Positions 44,244-52,405 of a stretch of 64,000 nt of DNA are shown one piece after another. The notes beneath the pieces are model-generated. The model was not told the DNA's origin and searched no databases. It saw nothing but the letters and a program-made list of their open reading frames with translations. Within the stretch, counting starts at the first letter, position 1. Each line of letters starts with the position of its first letter. The stretch comes from Pseudomonas sp. NKUCC02_KPG (GTDB lineage: Bacteria; Pseudomonadota; Gammaproteobacteria; Pseudomonadales; Pseudomonadaceae): contig NZ_JAHKRC010000002.1 in NCBI RefSeq assembly GCF_019345465.1, forward strand, positions 124,001-188,000, read 5' to 3'. The translations under genes and the position numbers were made by a program.

Positions 44244-46877
44244 ATGGCAAACAACATGGCGCTCGGCCTGGTGATCGGCGGAGCGGTGAGCTCGACCGTG
44301 GGCGCTGCTTTTAAAGACGTTGAAAGCCGCGTCAAAAAGCTCACTGAGCAGGGCAAAAAAGCCCGGGTTCTGCAGAGCACGATCGGCGAAACCATGCGCC
44401 TGCGCGATGAGTGGAAAAAGGCCCACGCTGAAGGCGAGAAGGGCGCGCAAGCACTCAAAAACCGACTGGAGCGGAACCTGGGGGTGCTGCGCAAGGAAGG
44501 CGTGGAAGTCGGCCGGTTGTCTCGGGAGTACGAGCGTCTTGGCCGCGCCGGCCGTAGCGCTGAGCTGAAGGCCAAAGGCTTTGGCCAGATCGATCAGGGC
44601 AAGCAGCAGGTGCGCGCTGGTGTGGCGCAGGGGGTCGTGGCCACCGGCATGGTGGCCGTCACGGCCAAGGTCAGCGCCGATTATCAGGCGATTATCCGGG
44701 ATATTGCGATCAAGGCCGGCGTGGCCCGATCGGCGCAAGAGGCCGACATGTCGCGCAGCATCATTGCGACGTCGAACGATATCGGCATGGGCCGCAACGA
44801 AGTGGCCGATGTGGTTAACCAGTTGGTCGGCGCGGGGATGGATCTTAAGCAGGCGATGGAGTTTGCGCCGGTGGCGGCCAAGTTCGTCGTTGGGCAGGGC
44901 TCGTCTGGTGTCGACACTGCCAAGATGATCCAAGCACTGCAGAGTAACGCCAATATCACCGACCCCAAGGCGCTGGAAAAGGCGTTGGAGGCGGTAGCAT
45001 TCCAAGGGCAGGCGGGCAGCTTTGAAGCCAGCGACATGGCGCGCTGGTTCCCGCAACTGCTCGCAAGTATGCAGAAACAGGGCATTACTGGCATGGATGC
45101 AGTGACGCAGCTGGGCGCGATGCTCCAGGTGCAGATGAAAACTGCCGGCACCTCCGACGAGGCGGCCAACAACCTGAAAAACTGGATGGAGAAAATTGGT
45201 TCCGGCGAAGTAGTGGATGCCTACAAGAAGGCCGGCATTGATTATCAGGGCTCGCTAAACACCGGTATTCAGGGAGGCATGTCCACGCTGGAGGCCAGTT
45301 TTGGGTTGGCCAAGCGGTACATCGAGGCCACCGACCCGAAGAAAGCGGCCAAGATGGCCGAGGCCACGGCCCAGATCAGTAAAGAGGCGAACCCGGAAAA
45401 AGCCAAGGCCATGCTCAGCAGTCTGGAGCAGGCCCTGCGCACTGGCGATATCTTTGCCGACATGCAGGTCAAGTCGGCGCTGACCGCCTATGTGCAGAAC
45501 AAAGCGCTGTACGAGCAGCTTAAAAATGAGGCGGCAGGCGCCTCGGGCATCCTCGACAAAAACCTGTCGGAGCGGCGCGACACCTCATCGCAAAAATGGG
45601 CCGAGACGATTCAGGCGGGCAACGATGCCATGCGCAGCGTGGGCGATGCCATTCGGCCCGTTACGGATGCGGTCGCCACTGGGCTGACCACAGTGGTCAA
45701 GGGCATCACCAAGCTGTCGGACGAGTCGCCCAAGCTGGTGATGGGGCTGACGGCTTTGGCCACCGGTGCCAGCGTCGTGACCAGTCTGCTGGGCGCGCTC
45801 AAGATTGGCCGGGGGCTGGTCAATCTGGCCCGGGGCGGATTGGGCGGCGGGGGCGGTGCAGGCCGCGCCGGTGTGCAGTCGGTTTTTGTGACCAACGCCA
45901 AGGATGCTCTGGGCGGCGGTGACGATGACGGGGACGGCAAGGGGGACGCGGTCAAGTCGCTGGTCTCGGCAGGCCTCAACGCGCTGATGGGCCGCAAGGA
46001 TGACGGGGGAGAGGGTGAAGGCGCTGCAGATACCAAGCTGGACCCGGTAGAAACAGGCTTGAAGCTGCTTGATGTGATCCGGGAGGCCAAGGGCGGGGGC
46101 GACGAGGGCGGTCCAGAGCACACGCAAAAGGTCTTTGTGGTCAACGCCCGGGAAATTGGCGGCGGTGGCCCGGGTGGTGGCGGTCGTGGTGGTCGCAGAT
46201 CGCGGCGCCGGGGTCCGCCCCGTCCGCCGGTTCCGCCACCCTCGCCGGTTCCGCCGCGCTTTGGTACGCGCCTGATCGGTGCGGTAGACAGGGTGGGTAA
46301 AGCCTTACCGGCCGGTTCGGTGTTAGAGGCCGGCATCAAGGCCTTTGACACCTACACCACGGCCAAGACCGCCGAAGAAAAGGCCGAGGGCTACGGTGGT
46401 GCTGCAGGCGGCTTGGCGGGCTCGGTGGCCGGTGCTGCAGCCGGCGCCGCGATCGGCTCGGTGGTGCCGATCATTGGCACGGCAGTGGGTGGTCTGGTCG
46501 GCGCGTTTCTGGGGGGCATGGGTGGCGAGACCGTGGGCGGTATGTTCGGCAAAACGTCGTTTGCCAAATCGCTGTTTGGCAACGATGCAGAGCCGGGTGA
46601 TGTAGTGCGCTCGATGAGCGCGAAGGCGGGCAGCTCGCAAGCCCCGTCGCCGCTGATGCTCAAGTCGGAGGCCAAGCCGGCGCCGATTGATCAAACGTTC
46701 ACCTTTGCCCCGCATATGCCCATCACCATTGAGGGGGATGTGAAAGACCCCGACGAGCTGATGCGCAAGCTGCAACCCATGATGCAGGGCCAGTTGAATG
46801 ACTTCGCCCGGCAGATGGAAGACAACGCCCGCCGGGCCAATGACCGCAAGTTATACGACGCCCCACACACCGGGTAA
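44244..46877 (+). CDS. Tail tape measure protein
   Basis: An 877-residue protein. The N-terminal helical part (FKDVESRVKKLTEQGKKARV) leads to a conserved P2 gpT-like core (KAGVARSAQEADMSRSIIAT, LVGAGMDLKQAMEFAPVAAK). A membrane-like stretch near 500, a Gly/Pro/Arg-rich linker and a Gly/Ala-rich hydrophobic segment near 720-760 follow; the latter may cross the host membrane at DNA entry. Its length sets tail length. Confidence 0.93.
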   Translation: MANNMALGLVIGGAVSSTVGAAFKDVESRVKKLTEQGKKARVLQSTIGETMRLRDEWKKAHAEGEKGAQALKNRLERNLGVLRKEGVEVGRLSREYERLGRAGRSAELKAKGFGQIDQGKQQVRAGVAQGVVATGMVAVTAKVSADYQAIIRDIAIKAGVARSAQEADMSRSIIATSNDIGMGRNEVADVVNQLVGAGMDLKQAMEFAPVAAKFVVGQGSSGVDTAKMIQALQSNANITDPKALEKALEAVAFQGQAGSFEASDMARWFPQLLASMQKQGITGMDAVTQLGAMLQVQMKTAGTSDEAANNLKNWMEKIGSGEVVDAYKKAGIDYQGSLNTGIQGGMSTLEASFGLAKRYIEATDPKKAAKMAEATAQISKEANPEKAKAMLSSLEQALRTGDIFADMQVKSALTAYVQNKALYEQLKNEAAGASGILDKNLSERRDTSSQKWAETIQAGNDAMRSVGDAIRPVTDAVATGLTTVVKGITKLSDESPKLVMGLTALATGASVVTSLLGALKIGRGLVNLARGGLGGGGGAGRAGVQSVFVTNAKDALGGGDDDGDGKGDAVKSLVSAGLNALMGRKDDGGEGEGAADTKLDPVETGLKLLDVIREAKGGGDEGGPEHTQKVFVVNAREIGGGGPGGGGRGGRRSRRRGPPRPPVPPPSPVPPRFGTRLIGAVDRVGKALPAGSVLEAGIKAFDTYTTAKTAEEKAEGYGGAAGGLAGSVAGAAAGAAIGSVVPIIGTAVGGLVGAFLGGMGGETVGGMFGKTSFAKSLFGNDAEPGDVVRSMSAKAGSSQAPSPLMLKSEAKPAPIDQTFTFAPHMPITIEGDVKDPDELMRKLQPMMQGQLNDFARQMEDNARRANDRKLYDAPHTG

Positions 46878-46886
46878 GGAGGTGAT

Positions 46887-47732
46887 ATGCCCTATATGGA
46901 GCAGATGCAAAGCACGGTCAGTTACTTGGCCACAGCCGGGGAGGCAGGGCGGCGCAACCTTGACGGCATGATGGGGCCGGTCAACGGCGCAATCAGTGAA
47001 ATGACCGGCGCGGCCTCCGAGCTGGAGACCCTGCCGGTCATTGGGCCGATGGTCGGAGAAAAGCTGCAGCGGGTCATGCGCGGTATCAGCGCCGCACAGG
47101 CCAAGGTGGGCGCGGTGGTCGCGGTCTACAACCAAGCCGCCCGTGCCGCCTCGCAGATCGAGCAGCGGCTGGAGGTGCTGGGCGAGCAGACCACCCGGGC
47201 CAAGAACGCGATCAACCAGATTGCCGGCAAGATCAATCCCGCACTGGGCAACATCCTGCCGACCAGCATTTTTGCGACTGATACCACGCCGGCGGTGGAA
47301 GCGGTGAAGCCGTTCCCTCACTTGCTGATCCTGCAGCCGCACAAGCACGAAGCGCCGCCGTACTACTTCAACCTGGACACGGCGGCCTTTGAAGAACTGA
47401 ACCGCCAGAGCGGCTTTCGCTGGGCCTCGCAAGAGCGCCTGATGCGTCGGCCGGCACAGCAGGCGGTGGGCATGGGTGACGACAAAATCACCCTCAAAGG
47501 TTCGATCTTTCCCGGGCACCGGGGCGGCCTCAAGCAACTGGACACCCTGCGCAGCATCGGCGGGATGTTGGTGCCGCTGGGCCTGACCACGGGCTATGGC
47601 TACGTCCTGGGAGATTGGTGCCTGACCTCGATCACCGAGGATCAGAGCGCGTTCCTGCAGGGCGGAATCCCCCGCAAGCAGGGCTTTAGTCTGGAGTTTG
47701 TCCGTTATGGCGAAGACCTGCAGAACGCTTGA
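46887..47732 (+). CDS. Tail protein U with a long N-terminal extension
   Basis: The C-terminal half of about 140 residues (PFPHLLILQPHKHEAPPYYF, then DDKITLKGSIFPGHRGGLKQ and DWCLTSITEDQSAFLQGGIP) is P2 gpU. The N-terminal 135 residues are helical and coiled-coil-like (RAASQIEQRLEVLGEQTTRA). Total 281, about double the usual size. GGAGG lies before the start, and it overlaps gene X by 26 bases. Confidence 0.88.
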   Translation: MPYMEQMQSTVSYLATAGEAGRRNLDGMMGPVNGAISEMTGAASELETLPVIGPMVGEKLQRVMRGISAAQAKVGAVVAVYNQAARAASQIEQRLEVLGEQTTRAKNAINQIAGKINPALGNILPTSIFATDTTPAVEAVKPFPHLLILQPHKHEAPPYYFNLDTAAFEELNRQSGFRWASQERLMRRPAQQAVGMGDDKITLKGSIFPGHRGGLKQLDTLRSIGGMLVPLGLTTGYGYVLGDWCLTSITEDQSAFLQGGIPRKQGFSLEFVRYGEDLQNA

Positions 47733-47916
47733 AGGCGACAAGCTCTACACCATCTGCCACAACGCCTATGGCCACCTCAACGGCAGCCTGGAGGCGGTGC
47801 TGGAGGCCAACCCCGGGCTGGCCGTCGAGCCTGAGCCGTATCGCGGCGGTGTGCTGATCGTGCTGCCGGACTTGGCGCTGACCACCGATGAGCAGGCCGT
47901 ACAGCTCTGGAGCTGA
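47707..47916 (+). CDS. Tail protein X (LysM-like)
   Basis: A 69-residue protein with a LysM-like fold: TLEGDKLYTICHNAYGHLNG, then VLEANPGLAVEPEPYRGGVL and IVLPDLA. ATG 47707 lies inside gene U. gpX is thought to help tail completion near the baseplate hub. Confidence 0.9.
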   Translation: MAKTCRTLEGDKLYTICHNAYGHLNGSLEAVLEANPGLAVEPEPYRGGVLIVLPDLALTTDEQAVQLWS

Positions 47917-47918
47917 TC

Positions 47919-47930
47919 GTTACGCGTAAC
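47919..47930. repeat. Palindrome GTTACGCGTAAC
   Basis: A perfect 12-bp palindrome just after gene X; see the sister copy at 44221-44232. A terminator follows 15 bases later. Confidence 0.6.
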
Positions 47931-47944
47931 GCGCCTTAAAACCT

Positions 47945-47970
47945 AAGCCTCGCCATGTGCGGGGCTTTTT
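47945..47970 (+). terminator. Terminator between genes X and D
   Basis: AAGCCTCGC pairs with GCGGGGCTT (one G-T pair) around CATGT and ends in five Ts. Confidence 0.8.
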
Positions 47971-47983
47971 GTTGGAGTTAGAT

Positions 47984-49021
47984 ATGACGCCCGTTTTCCG
48001 CGTCGTTGCCGATGGCAGCGATATCACCCGCATGATCAACGACCGGCTGTTGCTGCTGCGCACCTCGGACAAGCCCGGGATGGAGTCTGACGAGTTTGAG
48101 TTGCGCATTGACGACCGCGACAGCGCCGTGACGTTGCCGTCTCGCGGTGCCAGCATCGAAATCTATCTGGGCTATGCCGGGTCGACCTTGTCCCGGGAGG
48201 GCCGCTATGTGGTCGATGAGGTCGAAGTCTCCGGCCCGCCGGACACGCTGGTGATACGCGGCAAGGCCAGCGACATGCGCGGCAGTGGCAAGACCACCCG
48301 TAGCGGTAGCTGGGAGGGCGACACCCTGGCCACCATCGTCAGCGCCGTGGCGCGGCGTAACGGCTGGGAGCCGGCCTGCACGGTGGCCACGATCGTGCCC
48401 CGGGCTGACCAGTTGGGGGAATCTGACTTTAACTTTATTACCCGCTTGGCCCGGCTGCATGACTGCACGGCCAAGGTCGCTGACGGCAAGTTGATCGTTA
48501 TGCCGCGTCAGGGCGGTGTCACGGCCAGCGGCAAAACGCTGGGCGTCGTGACCATCAACAAAACGGACGTCAGCCGCTACAGCTTTCGGCTGGGCGATCG
48601 CTCGACCCACAAGGCTGTGAGCACCAAGTATCAGGACAAAGCCACCGGCAAACTGGCGGTGGTCAATCTGAACAACGACGACGCCCCGGACGGACTGCCG
48701 CCGGTGCATACCGATCGGCATATCCACCCGAACAAGACCGCCGCCGAACAGGCCGCCAAGGCGCGCTTGGCCGCATTCAATCGCTCGACTGCAGGTGTGC
48801 GGCTGGAAATGCCCGGGCGTTCTGATCTGTTCGCAGAGCGGATGATCAACGCACAGGGGTTCAAGAACGGGCTCGATGGCGAGTATCTGGTGGACTCCCG
48901 GGAGCAGGTATTCACCCAGTCTGGCTGGTCGACGACGATCGAGTGCAATGCCGGCAAGAAGGGTAAGGCCAAGGTCAAAGGCAAAAAGCCTGAGAAGACC
49001 CTAAAAATCGTTCAACTATAA
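47984..49021 (+). CDS. Tail protein D (baseplate hub, late control family)
   Basis: A 345-residue P2 gpD-type hub: TPVFRVVADGSDITRMINDR, LLLRTSDKPGMESDEFELRI, and KTTRSGSWEGDTLATIVSAV. The C-terminus is Lys-rich (KKGKAKVKGKKPEKTLK). TTGGAG precedes ATG 47984. It forms the hub on which the spike sits. Confidence 0.93.
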   Translation: MTPVFRVVADGSDITRMINDRLLLLRTSDKPGMESDEFELRIDDRDSAVTLPSRGASIEIYLGYAGSTLSREGRYVVDEVEVSGPPDTLVIRGKASDMRGSGKTTRSGSWEGDTLATIVSAVARRNGWEPACTVATIVPRADQLGESDFNFITRLARLHDCTAKVADGKLIVMPRQGGVTASGKTLGVVTINKTDVSRYSFRLGDRSTHKAVSTKYQDKATGKLAVVNLNNDDAPDGLPPVHTDRHIHPNKTAAEQAAKARLAAFNRSTAGVRLEMPGRSDLFAERMINAQGFKNGLDGEYLVDSREQVFTQSGWSTTIECNAGKKGKAKVKGKKPEKTLKIVQL

Positions 49022-49041
49022 CCCGAAAATCCCCACCCCCG

Positions 49042-49063
49042 GCCCGCCTTGTGCGGGCTTTTT
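49042..49063 (+). terminator. Terminator after gene D
   Basis: GCCCGC pairs with GCGGGC around CTTGT, followed by TTTTT. It closes the tail operon before the lysis genes. Confidence 0.85.
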
Positions 49064-49077
49064 CGTAAGGGCAACTT

Positions 49078-49611
49078 ATGTCGATTACCCAGCAACAACT
49101 CCTGCAGATTCTCCCCAACGCCGGCCCAGTTGCCGGCGTTTTTGTGCCGGTGCTCAACGCCGCGATGGTGCGTTACCAGATCATTGGCCCGAAGCGCGTA
49201 GCTGCGTTTATCGCCCAGATTGGCCACGAGTCTGGCCAGCTCAAATACGTCAAGGAAATCTGGGGCCCAACGGCCGCCCAAGCTCGATACGAAGGCCGCA
49301 AAGACCTGGGCAACACCGTGGCTGGCGACGGCTCGAAGTACCGGGGGCGTGGCTTGATCCAGGTCACCGGCCGGGCCAACTACATGGCGTGCGGTGAAGG
49401 GCTGGGCCTTGACCTGATCAAGCAGCCCGAGCTGCTGGAGAAACCACAGCACGCCTGCATGTCAGCGGCATGGTTCTGGGCGACCAAGGGCCTGAGCGCA
49501 CTGGCCGACGCGGGCCAGTTCGACAAGATCACCCAGCGCATCAACGGTGGCCAGAACGGCGCGGCCGATCGACAGGCGCTGTACGCCCGGGCGCTTAAGG
49601 TGTTGGCGTGA
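49078..49611 (+). CDS. Endolysin, glycoside hydrolase family 19
   Basis: A 177-residue chitinase-like lysozyme that cuts peptidoglycan. AFIAQIGHESGQLKYVKEIW has the catalytic Glu after the His, GSKYRGRGLIQVTGRANYMA is the second family block, and the end has ITQRINGGQNGAADRQALY. There is no signal peptide, so it depends on the holin. It overlaps the Rz-like gene by 4 bases. Confidence 0.94.
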   Translation: MSITQQQLLQILPNAGPVAGVFVPVLNAAMVRYQIIGPKRVAAFIAQIGHESGQLKYVKEIWGPTAAQARYEGRKDLGNTVAGDGSKYRGRGLIQVTGRANYMACGEGLGLDLIKQPELLEKPQHACMSAAWFWATKGLSALADAGQFDKITQRINGGQNGAADRQALYARALKVLA

Positions 49612-50135
49612 AGGTCGATGCGGTGAAGCGGGGTGGGGTGCTGCTGATCATCCTGGCCCTGATGGCGGGCAGTGCGTGGGCTGCATGGGAGTGGCAGGCC
49701 AACGCTTACGGCCGGCAACTGGCCGCCAAGGAGGCAACACATCAAACCGCGCTCACCCATCTGGCCAATGCCAACTCCGCGCAAATCCTGGCGGAGCAGG
49801 GCAAGCGCCTCGCCCTGGAGCAGTGGTTGGCAGCCAGCGACCAAGCCCATTACCGAGCCCTGACCGATGAAAAAACAAAACAAGCACGCCTGCGTGATCG
49901 CCTTGCTACTGCTGACCTGCGGCTGTCAGTCCAACTCGACGCCACCACCGCAATTGGTTGTGACGGAATGCAAGCCACCACCAGCACCGGCGGCATGGTT
50001 TATGGCGCCTATAGAGCCCAACTTGACCCAGCGCATGCTCAACGAATTATCGGAATCACCGGCGACGGCGATCAAGGACTGATCGCGCTGCAGGCCTGTC
50101 AGGCCTACGCCAAAGAAGTCTCAGACACGAAATAA
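49608..50135 (+). CDS. Inner-membrane spanin (Rz-like)
   Basis: A 175-residue protein starting at GTG 49608. One N-terminal membrane helix (GGVLLIILALMAGSAWAAW) is followed by a periplasmic coiled-coil (KEATHQTALTHLANANSAQI) and a Cys pair near the end. It bridges to Rz1 to break the outer membrane. An Rz1 gene lies inside it in another frame. Confidence 0.88.
   Translation: MKVDAVKRGGVLLIILALMAGSAWAAWEWQANAYGRQLAAKEATHQTALTHLANANSAQILAEQGKRLALEQWLAASDQAHYRALTDEKTKQARLRDRLATADLRLSVQLDATTAIGCDGMQATTSTGGMVYGAYRAQLDPAHAQRIIGITGDGDQGLIALQACQAYAKEVSDTK
49867..50082 (+). CDS. Outer-membrane spanin lipoprotein (Rz1-like), nested in Rz
   Basis: A 71-residue product in the +1 frame within the Rz gene. 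The signal MKKQNKHACVIALLLLTCGC contains the lipobox LTCGC, and the mature part is Pro-rich (STPPPQLVV, KPPPAPAAW), both hallmarks of Rz1. The start overlaps the Rz coding region, the classic embedded arrangement. Confidence 0.88.
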   Translation: MKKQNKHACVIALLLLTCGCQSNSTPPPQLVVTECKPPPAPAAWFMAPIEPNLTQRMLNELSESPATAIKD

Positions 50136-50142
50136 AAAGAGC

Positions 50143-50177
50143 GGCCGAAGCTGGATGCGTCAACATCCAGTCCGGCC
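50143..50177 (+). other. Hairpin after the lysis genes
   Basis: GGCCG/CGGCC and CTGGATG/CATCCAG form a 12-bp interrupted stem around a 6-base loop. No T-run follows. The rest of the 150-bp gap to the methylase holds nothing else I can name. Confidence 0.6.
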
Positions 50178-50285
50178 ACCAAACCCGCAGATTAGCCCTG
50201 CAAGCCCAGTCAAGGCTCCTGCTCCGAGCACAAAGCGGGGCGAGCCTAGAACCTGTTTATCCATACAGTAAAGGTCTTGCATAAT

Positions 50286-51080
50286 ATGTCTTCACCCATC
50301 ATTCCTTGGATGGGCGGTAAACGCCGCCTGGCCGACCGCCTTATCCCCCTGTTCCCACCCCACGAATGCTATGTCGAAGTCTTCGCCGGCGGCGGGGTGC
50401 TGTACTTCCTGCGCCCACAGCCTGCTCCGGTCGAAGTGCTTAACGACATCAACGGCGACCTGGTGACCCTGTACCGAGTGGTGCAGAACCATCTGGAAGA
50501 ATTCGTGCGTCAATTCAAGTGGGCCCTCAGCTCACGGCAGATATTCGAGTGGCAAAAAATGACCCGCCCGGAAACCCTGACCGACATCCAGCGCGCGGCG
50601 CGATTTTTCTACCTGCAGCACCATGCCTTTGGTGGCAAGGTTTCAGGGCAGAGTTTCGGTACCGCAACAACTGCTCCAGCAATCAATCTGCTGCGCATAG
50701 AAGAGGATCTATCTACTGCATGGCAGCGTCTATCTGGCACCTACGTCGAAAACCTGCCCTGGCTTGAGTGCGCAGAGCGTTACGACCGGCCGCACACCTT
50801 CCATTACATGGACCCACCTTACTGGCAGACTGCTGGCTACGGCGTGGATTTCCCGTTTGAGAACTACGAGCGGATGGCTGACTTTATGCGGCGCTGCAAA
50901 GGGAAGGTGATGGTCAGCATCAACGATCATCCGGACATTCGGCGGGTATTTGAAGGGTTTCATTTTGAGACGACCGAGATCAGGTACACGACCACGAATC
51001 AGCGGCAGGGGAAGGCAGAGGTGACGGGGGAGTTGATTGTTATGAATTGGGTTCCGGAGGTACTGGGAGGGTCATTTTAA
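50286..51080 (+). CDS. Phage DNA adenine methylase (Dam-like, D12 class)
   Basis: A 264-residue N6-adenine methyltransferase. PWMGGKRRLADRLIPLFPPH is the SAM-binding start, YVEVFAGGGVLYF motif I, and MDPPYWQT near 175 the catalytic DPPY. ATG 50286 is taken instead of TTG 50277. It is the last gene of the phage proper and lacks a cognate nuclease. It may mask phage DNA from host restriction. Confidence 0.93.
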   Translation: MSSPIIPWMGGKRRLADRLIPLFPPHECYVEVFAGGGVLYFLRPQPAPVEVLNDINGDLVTLYRVVQNHLEEFVRQFKWALSSRQIFEWQKMTRPETLTDIQRAARFFYLQHHAFGGKVSGQSFGTATTAPAINLLRIEEDLSTAWQRLSGTYVENLPWLECAERYDRPHTFHYMDPPYWQTAGYGVDFPFENYERMADFMRRCKGKVMVSINDHPDIRRVFEGFHFETTEIRYTTTNQRQGKAEVTGELIVMNWVPEVLGGSF

Positions 51081-51117
51081 GGTCTCGGAGCAAAGTATAA
51101 AGCACGAGCCATGTAAA

Positions 51118-51429
51118 CTAATTCTCATCCTGTGCTAGTGTCCACCCTGCGGTGTACAAGATATGAGATGTCGTATTTTGATGTGTGGCAGAGATCGTGT
51201 GAGCATCTAATTTAACTTGGTTTTGTCTGGTTTTCGGTGGAGGTACCAGCGTGCTTTCAATACCGAGACCAATTTTAGGTGATGCGTTCCAGTCTTTTAT
51301 CATTTTGCTTGGAATGGGTTTAGCTCTGCGGAGTTCTTTCGCTAAAAAGCGTTCTGCTTTACTCATTGCCTCCAAACTCAGAAAGTGTAACTCCTCTTCG
51401 CTCAAGCGGCGGCGCTCTTTGCTATTCAT
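51118..51429 (-). CDS. Hypothetical protein (103 aa)
   Basis: No family recognised. The N-terminal half is a charged helix (KERRRLSEEELHFLSLEAMS, then KAERFLAKELRRAKPIP), the C-terminal half is polar without clear structure. It is the first gene of the minus-strand cargo region and is convergent with the methylase. It may pair with the next small gene, 28 bases away. Confidence 0.55.
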   Translation of the reverse strand: MNSKERRRLSEEELHFLSLEAMSKAERFLAKELRRAKPIPSKMIKDWNASPKIGLGIESTLVPPPKTRQNQVKLDAHTISATHQNTTSHILYTAGWTLAQDEN

Positions 51430-51456
51430 GCGGTGCTTCTTCTTGGGGGGGCGAGC

Positions 51457-51720
51457 CTAAGTAGGCGAGGGAGCTGGTTTCGATGGCTTTGGTCGGCTTT
51501 TTTCTACAAATGGAATCACTCGGGCGGCTATTACCTCAAAGCCATCTGAGCCTTGAAGGGTAGCCATGACTTTATAAAGCTCACAGTACTGTAACCACTC
51601 TCTATAATAGGTGAACTCCTTGCGGTCAATTCCCATGAGAAGAATGTACCTATAGAGATTTCTGGGGAGTTTCATGGATTCTAGGTCTTTAATTTTTCTA
51701 GTCATGAATGTGTTGTTCAT
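51457..51720 (-). CDS. Hypothetical protein (87 aa)
   Basis: No family recognised. From ATG 51720 the product is helical and aromatic (NLYRYILLMGIDRKEFTYYR, then LQYCELYKVMATL) with a Pro/Lys-rich tail. TTG 51729 with GGAGG upstream is an alternative start. With the 103-residue gene it forms a small two-gene unit of unknown role. The 190 bases up to vsr hold nothing recognised. Confidence 0.55.
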   Translation of the reverse strand: MNNTFMTRKIKDLESMKLPRNLYRYILLMGIDRKEFTYYREWLQYCELYKVMATLQGSDGFEVIAARVIPFVEKSRPKPSKPAPSPT

Positions 51721-51919
51721 AACGCTCAAAGCCTCCAGTGGCAGTAGTCGCGGGCAAAACCCCTTTTCCTAGTATGCACTCATTGAGAGGGGACGCTTCC
51801 GACTAAAACTACATTATCTGAGTGATGTAGATATTGAACTTATCTGCAGGTTTGAGTTTGTTTTAAGTGGGTCGTTGGGCAGGGAGGATGAGTTTTACAT
51901 TATAAGTTTAAGAAAAATT

Positions 51920-52390
51920 TCAAGTGTATGGCTCGTTAAGTGACGAAATAGTGAGTGTGGTGGGTTGAGTGTTACGAATGAATTTAGCTGCGTGAGCAAG
52001 TACGTCAATATCAGTCATGCGATGCTTCCCTCGCAAAGCACACTCCCAGATGGCAAGGACGCGCCAGCCTGTATCCAAAAGTTCAGTTACTGTTTTTTTG
52101 TCTCTGACTTCATTAAGCTCAAGTTTTTGGCGCCAGAAGTCTTTTCGTGTTTCTGGTAATTTCGAAAGAGCGCATTTGTGGAAGTGCCAGAAGCAACCAT
52201 GAATGAATACTACTGTACGATATCGTGGAAAAACAAGATCGGGGCGTCCAGGGAGGGTCTTGTCATGTAGCCGGTACCTTAGTCCTTTTGCGTGCAATCC
52301 GCGCCTGATTAGCATTTCTGGTTTAGTATCACGGCTTCGAATGCGACTCATATTGAGTTGGCGCTGTTTGGCAGTAAGAACATCAGTCAT
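51920..52390 (-). CDS. vsr: Very short patch repair endonuclease Vsr
   Basis: A 156-residue T:G mismatch nuclease: DVLTAKQRQLNMSRIRSRDT, then the active region KTLPGRPDLVFPRYRTVVFI with the catalytic Asp, and HGCFWHFHKCALSKLPETR with zinc/active His. It repairs T:G mismatches left when 5-methylcytosine deaminates, so it is the natural companion of the methyltransferase at 55700-57199. It is last in that operon. Confidence 0.95.
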   Translation of the reverse strand: MTDVLTAKQRQLNMSRIRSRDTKPEMLIRRGLHAKGLRYRLHDKTLPGRPDLVFPRYRTVVFIHGCFWHFHKCALSKLPETRKDFWRQKLELNEVRDKKTVTELLDTGWRVLAIWECALRGKHRMTDIDVLAHAAKFIRNTQPTTLTISSLNEPYT

Positions 52391-52405
52391 TCATTTCTTC
52401 CTCCC

